64,000 nt of DNA from Labrenzia sp. THAF82 (GCF_009363435.1 NZ_CP045354.1:190001-254000); one strand, 5' to 3'; numbered from the stretch's first letter, positions 1 to 9,018 are shown. Notes: generated from the letters alone by a model not told the origin. Translations and numbers: made by a program.

Positions 1-1193
1 ACCACCACGGCGGTCGCCACTGCGGCGTGGTTCAGAAGCTGAGCCTCAACTTCTTCGGGATAAACATTGAGGCCCGATGTTACGATCATGCGGTTTGATC
101 GACCGGTCAGGAACAGGAAACCGCTTCCGTCCAGATAGCCGTGATCGCCGACGGTCAACCAGCCTTCGGACCAACGAGTATCCGACGATTGGCCACACAA
201 ATATCCGGCAAAAAGCAGGTTGCTTTTGACCCAGATCTCTCCGGCTTTGCCACTTGGCAGGGGATGCGCCGGGTCGCCAATTGCAATTTGTACCCCATGC
301 GCTGCGCGGCCGACTGAGCCTTGCGGAACATAATCGCCCGGCCGTGAAATTGAAATGAAACTCGTTTCAGATGCTCCGTAAAATTCCGTCAGGCAGGCAT
401 CTGGAAAGATACTGGCCATCGCGGTTCGCTGCCCATCCTGCCATTTCGCACCGCTGACCAAGATCTGTCTGACCGTCTCGACAGGGCCATTGCGCCTGGC
501 CGCTTGCCCCAAGTAGTGAACCTGCGTTGGTGTTGCATAAAGGACGGCTCCCTCCCGGGCTCGATAAAGTTCGGCAAGAAGCTCTTTTGGATCAAAACGC
601 TCCATAAGGACGACTTGATGGCCGCCAGATAATCCATAAACAGCGCCATAAAGGTGCAGCGAATGGGTGAGCCCACCCGCAATGACGATCCTGTTGTTCA
701 GAGCGTTGCCGAATTCACGATCTGATAGCTCAAAACTCTTGAGCCAGGACCTATGAGTGCGGACATATCCCTTTGGAAAACCGCTGCTGCCGGAGGTAAA
801 GCCTGCAAAAAAGAGAGCCTCTTCATCAGGCCTGTCGTCCGTTCGTTGGCCGCTGACCGGATTGAACAGTTGCGAGCCGTGTTGGATGAAAAGGGCCGGA
901 CTCACTTCCGCCAGTACAGACTTCATCAAACGGTCCGGCCACTCCGGGTCGACAATCAGAGCGACACGACCCGTGCGCGCTGACGCGAAGAGGCCAATCA
1001 GCAACGACATCGGGTCGGCCAGGGCAAGTGCGACCCTGGCACCGGCAATCGTTTCTTGGCAAATTACCGCCGCCGCCGCTTCAATCCGGTCGAACAACTC
1101 CAGCCAGGTAAGAGAGGCCGGACCGCATTTTAGCGCGGTGTCTGCGGGCTTTGCCGTCGCATATGCTTCAAGCCGGTCGCCAACAAAGGTCAT
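1..1193 (-). CDS. AMP-binding acyl-CoA ligase (partial, C-terminus outside window)
   Basis: Class I adenylate-forming enzyme, which activates a carboxylic acid as acyl-AMP and then as CoA thioester. The readable 397 residues contain the phosphate-binding loop FTSGSSGFPKG (about 132-142), the YGASETS motif (272-278), the GWLTVGDHG region with the conserved Asp (344-352) and the hinge GRSNRMIVTSG (364-374). The protein runs off the window before the C-terminal catalytic Lys. The ATG is the first plausible start and lies 25 bases after the bioY stop, so it is probably the last gene of the bioM-bioN-bioY unit. That context suggests a pimelate or fatty-acid substrate tied to biotin, but this is inference; substrate cannot be read from the sequence. 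Confidence 0.85.
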   Translation of the reverse strand, partial: MTFVGDRLEAYATAKPADTALKCGPASLTWLELFDRIEAAAAVICQETIAGARVALALADPMSLLIGLFASARTGRVALIVDPEWPDRLMKSVLAEVSPALFIQHGSQLFNPVSGQRTDDRPDEEALFFAGFTSGSSGFPKGYVRTHRSWLKSFELSDREFGNALNNRIVIAGGLTHSLHLYGAVYGLSGGHQVVLMERFDPKELLAELYRAREGAVLYATPTQVHYLGQAARRNGPVETVRQILVSGAKWQDGQRTAMASIFPDACLTEFYGASETSFISISRPGDYVPQGSVGRAAHGVQIAIGDPAHPLPSGKAGEIWVKSNLLFAGYLCGQSSDTRWSEGWLTVGDHGYLDGSGFLFLTGRSNRMIVTSGLNVYPEEVEAQLLNHAAVATAVV

Positions 1194-1218
1194 CCAAGCG
1201 GTCCAATCGCCCTACGTC

Positions 1219-1773
1219 CTAGGTCCTGGATAGGAAGGCAGCCGGCAGGCCTCTTGAAATGGTCTCAGCGACAAGTGCCGTGATGGCGACCTTCAGCAAA
1301 TCGCCGGGAATGAACACTGCGCTGCCAACCGCTGCCTCGGTGAGCGACAATCCAGCCTTATAGGCAAGTCCTGGAATGCCGAAGGCGTAAACTACAACAA
1401 TCCCTCCGATTGCCGCAGCAATCGTAGAGGACGTAAGCACATTCAATCGTCCGGTTGCGCGCATGATCCAGCCGGCAACAAATGCACCTACCGGCCAACC
1501 GATGAGAAAGCCAACGGACGGAGTGAAGAACACGCCCAGACCGCCTCTGCCGCCGGCAAGCAAAGGTGCCCCCAAGGCAATGATAAAGAGAAACAGAAGC
1601 ACCGCCAGAGCACCGCGAACCGGGCCGAGCATGACACCGGCCAACATGACACCAAGCGTCTGCGCGGTGATCGGGACACCGCTTAAAAACGGTATGGCCA
1701 CCGGAGGCAGCAGGCCAAGCGCTGCAATGAGAGCGGCATAGAAAGCAACGTGAACCAAAGACCGATCAGCCAT
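1219..1773 (-). CDS. bioY: Biotin ECF transporter substrate-binding protein BioY
   Basis: Integral membrane S component that binds biotin for uptake with the BioM ATPase and BioN scaffold. About 184 residues with six hydrophobic segments. The run VPITAQTLGVMLAG and the following Gly/Pro-rich LGPVRGALA are typical of BioY. The frame is open further upstream, but an AGAGGA box sits 9 bases before the chosen ATG and directly abuts an alternative ATG three codons earlier, so this start is preferred. Separated from bioN by about 145 bases with no recognisable BioR box (TTATCTATAA-like), and followed closely by the acyl-CoA ligase. Function is secure; the exact start could be three codons longer. 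Confidence 0.93.
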   Translation of the reverse strand: MADRSLVHVAFYAALIAALGLLPPVAIPFLSGVPITAQTLGVMLAGVMLGPVRGALAVLLFLFIIALGAPLLAGGRGGLGVFFTPSVGFLIGWPVGAFVAGWIMRATGRLNVLTSSTIAAAIGGIVVVYAFGIPGLAYKAGLSLTEAAVGSAVFIPGDLLKVAITALVAETISRGLPAAFLSRT

Positions 1774-1917
1774 ATCGTTCATTCCTCTTGAGTGTCTTGT
1801 CTCTTTTGTTGCCACAGAACACTTTCGTACAAGCCGTTCCGTCCAACGCAGTTGTGTCGGGCGCCGGATACCCCAGTTTCAACCGGGATGCCAGACCTGG
1901 CCATACCTGCGACTCAA

Positions 1918-2526
1918 CTATCTTGTCAGTCCGTTTGAGCCGCCCCGTGCTTTCAATGCCTCTGCGACATGGTCCGACATGCGAAGGGATTGTATGGCAA
2001 ATGGTGCCAACAGACGCCAGGAACCGGTTGATCCCGTTCGCGCCCGATAAGCTTCCCGCAACACTGAAAAGACTTGCAGCATGTAGGGTGTGAAGCGAAG
2101 GACGAGAGTGACCCCGAGCGCAGGCTTGCGCGATGAAACCCCAAACCATTCCAGCGGCCGGAAAAGCGGTTGCACGGCTGCCATCATATCGTCCATGCGC
2201 GTCGTGACAGACACAAAATTCGCAGCGAGGATCATGACCAGAAGTCTCAAAATGATGGCAAATCCTTCTAGGAGCGTTCCGGACAGCCAGTGCAGTGCCA
2301 GCAGACATGCAAGAAGCACCGACAACCCGTGCAAGAGCTTTAACCGGGCCAGACCTTGTCGACCCAAACTGGCATAAAGACAGATGACGACAGCCAAACA
2401 CGGCAAGAGGACCCAGAACGACGTCACCTGAAACAGCACGATACTGGCGACAGCGACCGCTACCAGTTTCGGACCCGCCGGGAGCCGATGCGCCCAAGTG
2501 TCACCAGGAATTTGCATCGCGATCAC
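1918..2526 (-). CDS. bioN: Biotin ECF transporter transmembrane protein BioN
   Basis: EcfT-type scaffold that couples the BioM ATPase to BioY during biotin import. 202 residues with hydrophobic segments near residues 20-75 and 85-110, and the coupling-helix signature ALKARGG close to the C-terminus, which in EcfT proteins contacts the ATPase. Its start overlaps the end of bioM by 4 bases (ATGA type), so the two are translationally coupled. BioN is shorter than general EcfT proteins (about 250 residues), as is usual for the dedicated biotin version. Confidence 0.92.
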   Translation of the reverse strand: MIAMQIPGDTWAHRLPAGPKLVAVAVASIVLFQVTSFWVLLPCLAVVICLYASLGRQGLARLKLLHGLSVLLACLLALHWLSGTLLEGFAIILRLLVMILAANFVSVTTRMDDMMAAVQPLFRPLEWFGVSSRKPALGVTLVLRFTPYMLQVFSVLREAYRARTGSTGSWRLLAPFAIQSLRMSDHVAEALKARGGSNGLTR

Positions 2527-3299
2527 AGCGCCACAAGCTCCAATTTGCTGCCCAATCTGCTGTCAAGATCAGCGCGGTAGGCCGCAAGCACTTCATGCGG
2601 TGCCCCGTCCATGCGCAAGCGCCCTTCCTCAAGCCAAAGAATCCGGTCAAAGCCTTCAAAATGACTGAGATCATGGCTGACAAGGACGATCTTTTGCGGC
2701 AACGACATCAGCATTGATCGAATGCGGCTGGTCGCAAGAGCGTCAAGACTGGTCATGGGCTCATCGAGCACCAGAAGCCGAGGCTCCATAACCAGCACCG
2801 CCAGAATGCAGATCAGCTGCTTCTGACCTTCCGAGAGTTCTGAAATCGGCCTTTCAGCCAGCGCTTCACACCCATGGGTGGCGAGAAACACCCGCGCCTG
2901 GCGGCGGCTTTCATCCTTTTCGTATCCAAGCTGTGTGAGACCGAAGGCAATTTCTTCTTCAACTGTTGGAAAGATCGCTTGATGATCTGGGTTCTGGAAC
3001 ACGAAGCCCACATGACGTGGCAGTTCTGGTTCGGCAATCGTTGCCGGTGCACCAAATAGCGAAAGGTCACCGCTGCTGGGAGTGCGTAGCCCATTCAGAA
3101 GCCTTACGAAAGTGCTTTTCCCAGAGCCGTTTAACCCTATTACACCGATGCGATCTTCGTTGAGACGAAATGTCAGATCACTCAGAACTGACCGATCCGC
3201 GATTTCCAGAGTGACGTTTTCAAAGGCAGCAAACGGCTTGGCGTCCGGGTCGCAGACACGCGTTTCAGTCTGTTTGCTTTTCCTTGGCCAGAACGCCAT
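2523..3299 (-). CDS. bioM: Biotin ECF transporter ATPase BioM
   Basis: Cytoplasmic ABC ATPase that powers biotin uptake through BioN and BioY. Visible motifs are Walker A GLNGSGKST (55-63), Q-loop FQNPDHQ (101-107), signature LSEGQ (155-159), Walker B LLVLDEP (175-181) and the switch His in VSHD (about 209). 258 residues is near the usual 230-260. First gene of the minus-strand unit. The 220 bases upstream, up to the MocR-type gene, have no obvious BioR palindrome, so regulation is not visible. Confidence 0.93.
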   Translation of the reverse strand: MAFWPRKSKQTETRVCDPDAKPFAAFENVTLEIADRSVLSDLTFRLNEDRIGVIGLNGSGKSTFVRLLNGLRTPSSGDLSLFGAPATIAEPELPRHVGFVFQNPDHQAIFPTVEEEIAFGLTQLGYEKDESRRQARVFLATHGCEALAERPISELSEGQKQLICILAVLVMEPRLLVLDEPMTSLDALATSRIRSMLMSLPQKIVLVSHDLSHFEGFDRILWLEEGRLRMDGAPHEVLAAYRADLDSRLGSKLELVAL

Positions 3300-3522
3300 A
3301 TCACCTCGCCGCCAGTCGGCCGCTTCAAGAGTTTTCTCTTAGCTTCGCGCCGCTTATCGACCGGAAACCCTTTTGTGTCAAAGACGCTTCATTTTACGTG
3401 ACGCAGCAGAAGCAGCAAATCGGCAATAGGGGCATTCACCATTTCACCGACTTGCGCACAGCGTTCCGTCGGCGTCCGGCCGCACGAACGCTTTTCCAAA
3501 ACTATAGGCGCTGCGAGAGGAC

Positions 3523-4932
3523 TTAGCCGACCGGACGTGTCAACTCAGGCAGATCAGCTAATTGATTGATTGTCGACCTGATGCGCTTCAGTGCCCAGAC
3601 GAAGCGGTCATCGGAAGGCTCGGACCCGAAGGTGAGGCGCACATACGGGGCAGATTCATAGTCCTTCACCTGGAAATGGCGGGACGACAACACGGACACT
3701 CCCTGATGGCCAAGGGCTGCCTGCAAGGCGTCCGGGTCGACCTGATCCGGCAAGCGCAACCAGCCGAACACCTTGTCGGTGCCGCTTTGCAGGAAATGAG
3801 GCGCTAGAATTTCGCGTGCGTTCAAGAACCTGCTTCTGTTGGCCTTTCGCTTCAGACGCAGGGTTCTGAACAACAATCCTTCGCGCACCCAACCTGCGAT
3901 CAGCTCCGCCGTTATGGGCGACGCCATCCACGTGCTTTCACCAATCTTGTTGCGGATGCTGTCTCCAAAAGACGCCGGCACATGAACAAAACCGATCCGG
4001 CTTCCTGGCGAACAGACCTTGGAGATACTTGCAATCGAGGCCGTCAATTCAGGTGCGAGAGCGCCGAAAGACGGCAACGTTTCCGGCAGGAAAGGGGTAT
4101 AGGGATCATCTTCGACAATCTTGAGATCATTTTCACGTGCCACACGCACCAGATCTTCACGCTCTGTGATCGACATGGTGTGGGTTGTCGGGTTCTGCAT
4201 GTTGGGCATGAGGAAAACACCCTTGACGCCATGAGTCCTGGCGGCAGATGCCAATGCGTCCGGATCCATTGTTCCAAAGCCGCCATCTTCTCGCCTGAGC
4301 GCGGGAAGTGGCACAGCTTTCAGCCCGAGGCTGGAGAGCGAGCTGAAGATCGAAGGGTAGGTAAACCGGTCGACCGCAACCGCGTCTCCGGTTCTGAAAA
4401 GGGCCTGACAGGTCACCTGAATTCCATGCTGAGCACCACAAGTCACAGCAACGCGGGCAGGATCGGCCTCGAGCCCGTAATCCTTGAACACCAGCACTCC
4501 GGTTTCCCGATGAGCCCTCAGGCCTTCAGACGGGACAAACCCGTTCAATCGATCGATGCCGTTCGTCTTCGCCATGCGCACCAGACCCTCGGCAAGGCTC
4601 GGATTCAGGTGCGGATAAGCAAAATTTCGGGCGAGGTCACAAGCTTCTGGCTCGTCCTCTTGGGGTACGAGTGGAGAAACCTTCTGCGTTTCTGAGGCCA
4701 CATAGGTTCCCCGACCAGTTTCTCCCTTCACCAGACGGCGGCGTTCAGCTTCACCATAGGCGCGTGTAATCGTTCCGAGTGTAACACCCAGCTGATAAGC
4801 AAGCTCGCGCTGCGGCGGCAACCGGTCACCTTGAGCCAGCGCCCCGGCCTGTATGTCGCCTTCAAGGGCGTCGGCGATTGCAAGATAAATGGGACCTGCA
4901 GCGGCCTCTATGTTCGGGATCCACATTGTCAT
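3523..4932 (-). CDS. MocR/PdxR-type GntR regulator with aminotransferase domain
   Basis: Fusion of a GntR winged helix-turn-helix (about residues 12-80, with GDRLPPQRELAYQLGV and the RGTYV wing) to a fold-type I PLP aminotransferase-like domain (about 105-460). The PLP Lys is K305 in SISKVCSPG, with Asp in EDDPY near 275 and NPTT near 247. MocR regulators sense PLP or an amino acid rather than carry out metabolism. It is divergent from a LysE-family exporter, and the intergenic region has direct and inverted repeats as expected of a MocR operator, so it probably activates that exporter and represses itself. 469 residues is the family norm. Confidence 0.9.
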   Translation of the reverse strand: MTMWIPNIEAAAGPIYLAIADALEGDIQAGALAQGDRLPPQRELAYQLGVTLGTITRAYGEAERRRLVKGETGRGTYVASETQKVSPLVPQEDEPEACDLARNFAYPHLNPSLAEGLVRMAKTNGIDRLNGFVPSEGLRAHRETGVLVFKDYGLEADPARVAVTCGAQHGIQVTCQALFRTGDAVAVDRFTYPSIFSSLSSLGLKAVPLPALRREDGGFGTMDPDALASAARTHGVKGVFLMPNMQNPTTHTMSITEREDLVRVARENDLKIVEDDPYTPFLPETLPSFGALAPELTASIASISKVCSPGSRIGFVHVPASFGDSIRNKIGESTWMASPITAELIAGWVREGLLFRTLRLKRKANRSRFLNAREILAPHFLQSGTDKVFGWLRLPDQVDPDALQAALGHQGVSVLSSRHFQVKDYESAPYVRLTFGSEPSDDRFVWALKRIRSTINQLADLPELTRPVG

Positions 4933-4943
4933 GAGAACAATGT
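4923..4943. promoter_or_regulatory. Inverted repeat over the MocR-type gene start
   Basis: Perfect 7-base arms ACATTGT and ACAATGT separated by 7 bases; the start codon of the regulator lies inside the spacer. A plausible autoregulatory operator or RNA hairpin. The function is inferred from position only. Confidence 0.4.
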
Positions 4944-4991
4944 TATCATTGACGCATACAATTTTTCAAGACAGTTAGAGTCTTCATTACT

Positions 4992-5024
4992 TTGTATCAA
5001 TTGTATCTATCCAGACGATACAAT
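4992..5024. promoter_or_regulatory. Candidate MocR operator (direct plus inverted repeat)
   Basis: TTGTATC occurs twice in direct orientation 9 bases apart, and the second copy forms a perfect inverted repeat with GATACAAT (8-base arms ATTGTATC/GATACAAT, 9-base spacer). MocR/PdxR-type regulators commonly bind such mixed direct/inverted repeats. The site sits immediately before the lysE ribosome-binding site, so the exporter transcript must start very close to or upstream of it. Confidence 0.6.
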
Positions 5025-5037
5025 GACTGGAGACAAA

Positions 5038-5634
5038 ATGGACCCCGCGACACTTCTAGCCTTTGCGGTCTTCATCATCGTCATGACCGGCACGCCCGGT
5101 CCGGGCAATCTGACTTTTCTGGCGATCGGCGCGTCGGCGGGATATCGAACCGCCTTTCCGGTCATCCTGGCGTCTGTTGTCGGCGCATGGCCACTGAAAC
5201 TCAGCGTCGCTTACGGATTAGGTCACGTCATGGCAGGCGGCGGAACAATTGTTACCGTGTTCAAGGTTCTGAGCATGGCCTACATGACCTATCTTGCATG
5301 GCGAATTGTCTCACTCTCGATCAAACCGAAAGGAGAGGTTGCCCTGCCAAGCTTCTGGGAGGGGCTTTTGATTCATCCACTCAGCCCAAAGACGTGGGCG
5401 ATGAACCTTGTTGCTTTCTCGACTTTCCTTGCGGGAAACGGCCTCGGCATACACGAGAACGCCTTGATTTTGCTGGTTGGATTTTCACTAGGCGGCCTGG
5501 TTTTTCACTCGCTTTGGGCGCTTGTCGGCGTTTCCATTCTTGCAGTTATCGGTGAGGGACCGTTCATGCGCGCCATCACCGTTGTCATGGCTGCCGGTAT
5601 GCTGGCTGCAACTGCCTGGGCTCTTCTGCTTTGA
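5038..5634 (+). CDS. LysE/RhtB family amino-acid exporter
   Basis: Inner-membrane exporter of the LysE/RhtB family, about 198 residues with six hydrophobic segments. The N-terminal TGTPGPGNL stretch is the family signature, and HPLSPKTW near the middle is also typical. The start is the ATG preceded by GGAGA; an in-frame ATG 15 bases upstream falls inside the candidate operator and lacks spacing to a ribosome-binding site. Divergent from the MocR-type regulator, which is likely its activator. The exported amino acid or metabolite is unknown. Confidence 0.88.
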   Translation: MDPATLLAFAVFIIVMTGTPGPGNLTFLAIGASAGYRTAFPVILASVVGAWPLKLSVAYGLGHVMAGGGTIVTVFKVLSMAYMTYLAWRIVSLSIKPKGEVALPSFWEGLLIHPLSPKTWAMNLVAFSTFLAGNGLGIHENALILLVGFSLGGLVFHSLWALVGVSILAVIGEGPFMRAITVVMAAGMLAATAWALLL

Positions 5635-5651
5635 AGCTCCTGGACCTCAAG

Positions 5652-5891
5652 TCACTTTGACTGCAGGTCCATTTCCAACCGCCACTTCTCGTGCAAGGAA
5701 GCCGCCTCAAACGAGGTGTCGCTAAGCCCGATGTCTCGCATCAGAGCTGGTGACAAGTCGCCGGGAGCAATGCGTTTCGGGCGTCGGTGGGACCGCCGGT
5801 TGAACATCATCGCAAAAAACCTCTTTATGAAACCTGGGGTTTGTCTTTCAACCAACACCTCATCGACTTCACATCGAATGCACTCTGACAT
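5652..5891 (-). CDS. DUF1127 family protein (79 residues)
   Basis: Small basic protein with the DUF1127 hallmark LSPALMRDIGLSD preceded by an Arg-rich stretch (FNRRSHRRPKRIAPGD). An AAGGAG box lies shortly before the ATG. Longer than the usual 45-70 residues because of an N-terminal extension. DUF1127 proteins in Agrobacterium and relatives have been linked to RNA binding and to phosphate and carbon physiology; the specific role here is unknown. Divergent from the GcvA-like regulator, with under 100 bases between them. Confidence 0.8.
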   Translation of the reverse strand: MSECIRCEVDEVLVERQTPGFIKRFFAMMFNRRSHRRPKRIAPGDLSPALMRDIGLSDTSFEAASLHEKWRLEMDLQSK

Positions 5892-5968
5892 CTCTGTAAC
5901 TCCTTGGCTTTAGGAAGTTACATATCGATCCGGTATGCTTGTCTTACCAACGAAATCTCGATAAGTAC

Positions 5969-5987
5969 GCATAAGGGAAACTTATGC
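5969..5987. promoter_or_regulatory. Inverted repeat abutting the LysR gene start
   Basis: Perfect 7-base arms GCATAAG and CTTATGC with a GGAAA spacer, ending at the base before the start codon of the LysR-type gene. The left arm and spacer contain the AAGGG ribosome-binding site. It could be an autoregulatory operator or an mRNA hairpin that masks translation initiation. Confidence 0.45.
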
Positions 5988-6887
5988 ATGTCAAACAATC
6001 TGCCGCCGCTCTCAGCTATCCGCGCATTTGAAGCCGCAAGCCGCCACCTCAGTTTCACCAAGGCTGGAGAGGAGCTCGGCATGACGCAGGCGGCCGTCAG
6101 CTACCAGATCCGGCTTCTGGAAGAACGACTCGGTTTTCAGCTCTTCACCAGGAAGACGCGCCGGATCGAACTGACAGAGCATGGCGCTGAACTTGCGGCA
6201 AAGGTTGTTGAGTCCTTCACATCCCTGAGACAGGCCTTCGAAGACGTAACAGACAAGAATGCTGGCCAACTTGTCGTTTCCAGCAACACCACCTTCGCTG
6301 TGAATTGGCTGTCCAATCGTCTGGTTCATTTTCAGATGCAAAATCCCGACATTGCCGTGCGCATTCTCCCCTATGGTCCTGACGCACATCCTCGTTTTGA
6401 AAGTTCTGATGTCGTCGTGTCCGCATGCAAGGCACCTCCGAAAGATTGGATCGCGCATGAGGTCGTCAAGGCGACCTTTACCCCTATGCTGAGCCCCGTG
6501 CTTGCCGAGACCATCGGGGGCGTCAAACAACCAGAGGACATTCTGAAACTGCCGCTCGTGGATCCGCAGGATCCATGGTGGGAAATCTGGTTTGCCGCAG
6601 CCGGTATTCCGGATGTGGATCTCAGCAATTATCCGAACTCACGCATGGGTTCGCAGGCGCTTGAAGCAAACAGGGCCATTGCAGGTCAGGGCGTGGCTAT
6701 CCTGACGCCTTATTTTTGCAAAAGCGCCATAGAGACGGGCCAACTGATCCAGCCGTTTGAATTGACCTGCCGTGTGGAGGCCGAAAGCTGGTTCTTGAGC
6801 TATCCGCCGATCAACCGGACCAGCCGCAAAGTCAGGTTGTTCCGTGACTGGGTTTCGGACGAGTTGAAACGCGACGGAATGCTCTAG
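5988..6887 (+). CDS. GcvA-like LysR-family transcriptional regulator
   Basis: LysR-type regulator of 299 residues. The N-terminal winged helix (about 8-66) reads PPLSAIRAFEAASRHLSF, then GEELGMTQAAVSYQIRLLEE, which is characteristic of the GcvA/AmpR branch. It is followed by a periplasmic-binding-protein-like effector domain (about 95-290). The ATG after AAGGG is preferred; the frame is open upstream but includes no well-placed start. Divergent from the DUF1127 gene and not adjacent to glycine-cleavage genes, so the GcvA name would be unsafe. Target unknown. Confidence 0.88.
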   Translation: MSNNLPPLSAIRAFEAASRHLSFTKAGEELGMTQAAVSYQIRLLEERLGFQLFTRKTRRIELTEHGAELAAKVVESFTSLRQAFEDVTDKNAGQLVVSSNTTFAVNWLSNRLVHFQMQNPDIAVRILPYGPDAHPRFESSDVVVSACKAPPKDWIAHEVVKATFTPMLSPVLAETIGGVKQPEDILKLPLVDPQDPWWEIWFAAAGIPDVDLSNYPNSRMGSQALEANRAIAGQGVAILTPYFCKSAIETGQLIQPFELTCRVEAESWFLSYPPINRTSRKVRLFRDWVSDELKRDGML

Positions 6888-7016
6888 CTGACATTCGTTA
6901 CCGAGGTAGCATCACACAGCCTGCCGAAGGCTTCGCCGATGCCGTCACGTTTTGAAAAAGTGAAACGCCAATTCCTCTTTTGACAAACCGCGCTGCAGCG
7001 GCGATACCTCAACCCC

Positions 7017-7661
7017 ATGTCGGATATAAAAGTAAAAATTTGCGGCCTGTCGACCGAAGAAACCATGGAAGCTGCGCTGGATGCCGGCGCAGACATGGTC
7101 GGCCTGATGTTTTTTCCAAAGAGCCCACGCCACGTTTCCTTGAGCGATGCCTGCAAGCTGGCCGACATGGCCCGTGGCCGTGCTGAAATCGTGGCCGTGA
7201 CGGTGGATATGGATCTGGACGGTCTTTCGCGGATCAAGGAACTGGTGGCGCCCGACACGTTCCAGTTCCACGGCAGTGAAGCACCCGAAGCATGTGCGGC
7301 CGCTAAGGTGATGCACGGAACCGGCGTTATGAAAGCCGTGTCGGTGGCCGCGAAGGAAGATCTGGAAAAGGCACTGTATTATTCGGTCGTCGCAGACCGG
7401 ATCCTATTTGATGCCAAGCCACCAAAGGGATCGGACCTGCCAGGCGGAAACGGTGTTTCTTATGACTGGTCGCTGCTCAAAGACCTTGACCTGAAGAAGC
7501 CCTTCATGCTTTCGGGTGGATTGAATGCAGACAATGTCGCCGAGGCGATCCGCGTAAGCGGCGTAAAGGAAGTCGATGTCTCTTCGGGTGTCGAGCGAGA
7601 CAAAGGCGTCAAGGACAGCAATCTAATTCGCGCATTTATGGCAGCGGTCAAAGCGGCCTGA
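7017..7661 (+). CDS. trpF: Phosphoribosylanthranilate isomerase TrpF
   Basis: Amadori isomerase of tryptophan synthesis: N-(5-phosphoribosyl)anthranilate to 1-(o-carboxyphenylamino)-1-deoxyribulose 5-phosphate. TIM barrel of 214 residues with the N-terminal KICGL motif carrying the catalytic Cys, GLMFFPKSPRHV, the phosphate-binding LSGGLNADNV and DVSSGVE near the C-terminus. 24 bases before trpB, forming a trpFB unit. No trp attenuator leader was seen in the 129 bases upstream. Confidence 0.96.
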   Translation: MSDIKVKICGLSTEETMEAALDAGADMVGLMFFPKSPRHVSLSDACKLADMARGRAEIVAVTVDMDLDGLSRIKELVAPDTFQFHGSEAPEACAAAKVMHGTGVMKAVSVAAKEDLEKALYYSVVADRILFDAKPPKGSDLPGGNGVSYDWSLLKDLDLKKPFMLSGGLNADNVAEAIRVSGVKEVDVSSGVERDKGVKDSNLIRAFMAAVKAA

Positions 7662-7685
7662 CCTGCCGGACGAAGGAGAATACGC

Positions 7686-8900
7686 GTGAACGACATGGCG
7701 AACAGCATCCGGACCGGTCCGGACGATCGCGGACATTTCGGAATTTTTGGAGGCCGCTATGTGGCCGAAACCCTGATGCCGCTGATCCTTGATCTGGAGC
7801 AGCACTACAAGGATGCGAAGGACGACCCGGCATTTCATGCCGAAATCGAATCCCTGAACACGCATTATACCGGTCGGCCGTCACCGCTCTATTTCGCTGA
7901 ACGCCTGACTGAAGAACTCGGCGGCGCCAAGATCTATTTCAAGCGTGATGAGCTGAACCACACCGGATCTCACAAGATCAACAACTGTCTCGGTCAGATC
8001 CTGCTTGCCAAACGCATGGGTAAAACCAGGATCATTGCTGAAACGGGCGCCGGACAGCATGGTGTCGCAACCGCCACGGTTTGTGCAAGCTTCGGCTTAC
8101 CGTGCGTGGTTTATATGGGCAAGACCGATGTGGAACGGCAAAAGCCCAACGTTTTCCGCATGAAGCTGCTAGGTGCAGAAATTGTTCCAGTGACAGCTGG
8201 TGCCGGCACGCTGAAAGACGCGATGAACGAAGCACTGCGCGACTGGGTCACCAATGTCGACAACACCTACTATCTGATTGGAACTGCTGCCGGTCCACAT
8301 CCCTATCCGGAAATGGTCCGCGACTTTCAGTCAGTAATCGGCAAAGAATTGCGCGAGCAAATCGTTGAGGCCGAAGGCCGGCTTCCGGATGCGCTTGTTG
8401 CCGCGGTTGGCGGCGGGTCAAACGCCATCGGGCTCTTCCATCCGTTCCTGGATGACAAGGATGTCAAAATCTACGGCGTGGAAGCAGGTGGTCACGGCCT
8501 GGAAGGCGAGGAGCATTGCGCTTCCCTGACTGCAGGCAAACCGGGCGTGCTGCACGGCAACCGAACATTTCTGCTTCAGGACGATGACGGGCAAATCCTG
8601 GAAGGGCACTCCATTTCGGCCGGACTCGATTATCCGGGCATCGGGCCTGAGCACTCCTGGCTGAAAGACATCGGCCGCGTCGAATATGTTCCGATCATGG
8701 ACAATGAGGCATTGGAAGCATTTCAGCTTCTGACACGTGTCGAAGGCATTATCCCGGCACTCGAGCCATCGCACGCATTGGCTTATGTCGCCAAGCTGGC
8801 ACCTCAGATGGACAAGGACCAGATTATCGTCATGAACCTTTGTGGTCGTGGCGACAAGGATGTCTTCGCCGTTGGCCAGATGCTCGGCTTCGATTTGTAA
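7686..8900 (+). CDS. trpB: Tryptophan synthase beta chain TrpB
   Basis: PLP enzyme joining indole with serine. The PLP Lys is K97 in HTGSHKINN, followed by [12 protein letters not shown], and the phosphate-binding loop is GGGSNAIG. 404 residues is the normal length. It starts at GTG, 7-8 bases after AAGGAG; an ATG three codons later is possible. A strong intrinsic terminator follows about 30 bases after the stop, so trpA is not in the same simple transcript. Confidence 0.96.
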   Translation: MNDMANSIRTGPDDRGHFGIFGGRYVAETLMPLILDLEQHYKDAKDDPAFHAEIESLNTHYTGRPSPLYFAERLTEELGGAKIYFKRDELNHTGSHKINNCLGQILLAKRMGKTRIIAETGAGQHGVATATVCASFGLPCVVYMGKTDVERQKPNVFRMKLLGAEIVPVTAGAGTLKDAMNEALRDWVTNVDNTYYLIGTAAGPHPYPEMVRDFQSVIGKELREQIVEAEGRLPDALVAAVGGGSNAIGLFHPFLDDKDVKIYGVEAGGHGLEGEEHCASLTAGKPGVLHGNRTFLLQDDDGQILEGHSISAGLDYPGIGPEHSWLKDIGRVEYVPIMDNEALEAFQLLTRVEGIIPALEPSHALAYVAKLAPQMDKDQIIVMNLCGRGDKDVFAVGQMLGFDL

Positions 8901-8930
8901 AATCGATCTCGTCGCACCTCATTTTTTTGG

Positions 8931-8962
8931 AAAGCCGCGCCTGACCATGGCGCGGCTTTTTC
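8931..8962 (+). terminator. Intrinsic terminator after trpB
   Basis: Perfect 11-base stem AAAGCCGCGCC / GGCGCGGCTTT with a 7-base loop, followed by a run of T. It ends the trpFB transcript. Confidence 0.85.
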
Positions 8963-9018
8963 GTTTTCACGCCTGGCACCCCTGTTCCGGGGCTTTGTTA
9001 ACCTGCTCAGCCAATTCG

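Noticed and set aside
389..682. 97-codon minus-strand ORF at the left edge
   Set aside because: It lies in another frame of the acyl-CoA ligase, whose frame gives all adenylation motifs continuously from the edge.
1766..2497. 243-codon minus-strand ORF across bioN
   Set aside because: Out of frame with BioN, which has clear family sequence in the overlapping frame.
3300..3522. Possible BioR box or biotin-responsive element upstream of bioM
   Set aside because: No TTATCTATAA-like palindrome found; only scattered TTAT and ATAG fragments.
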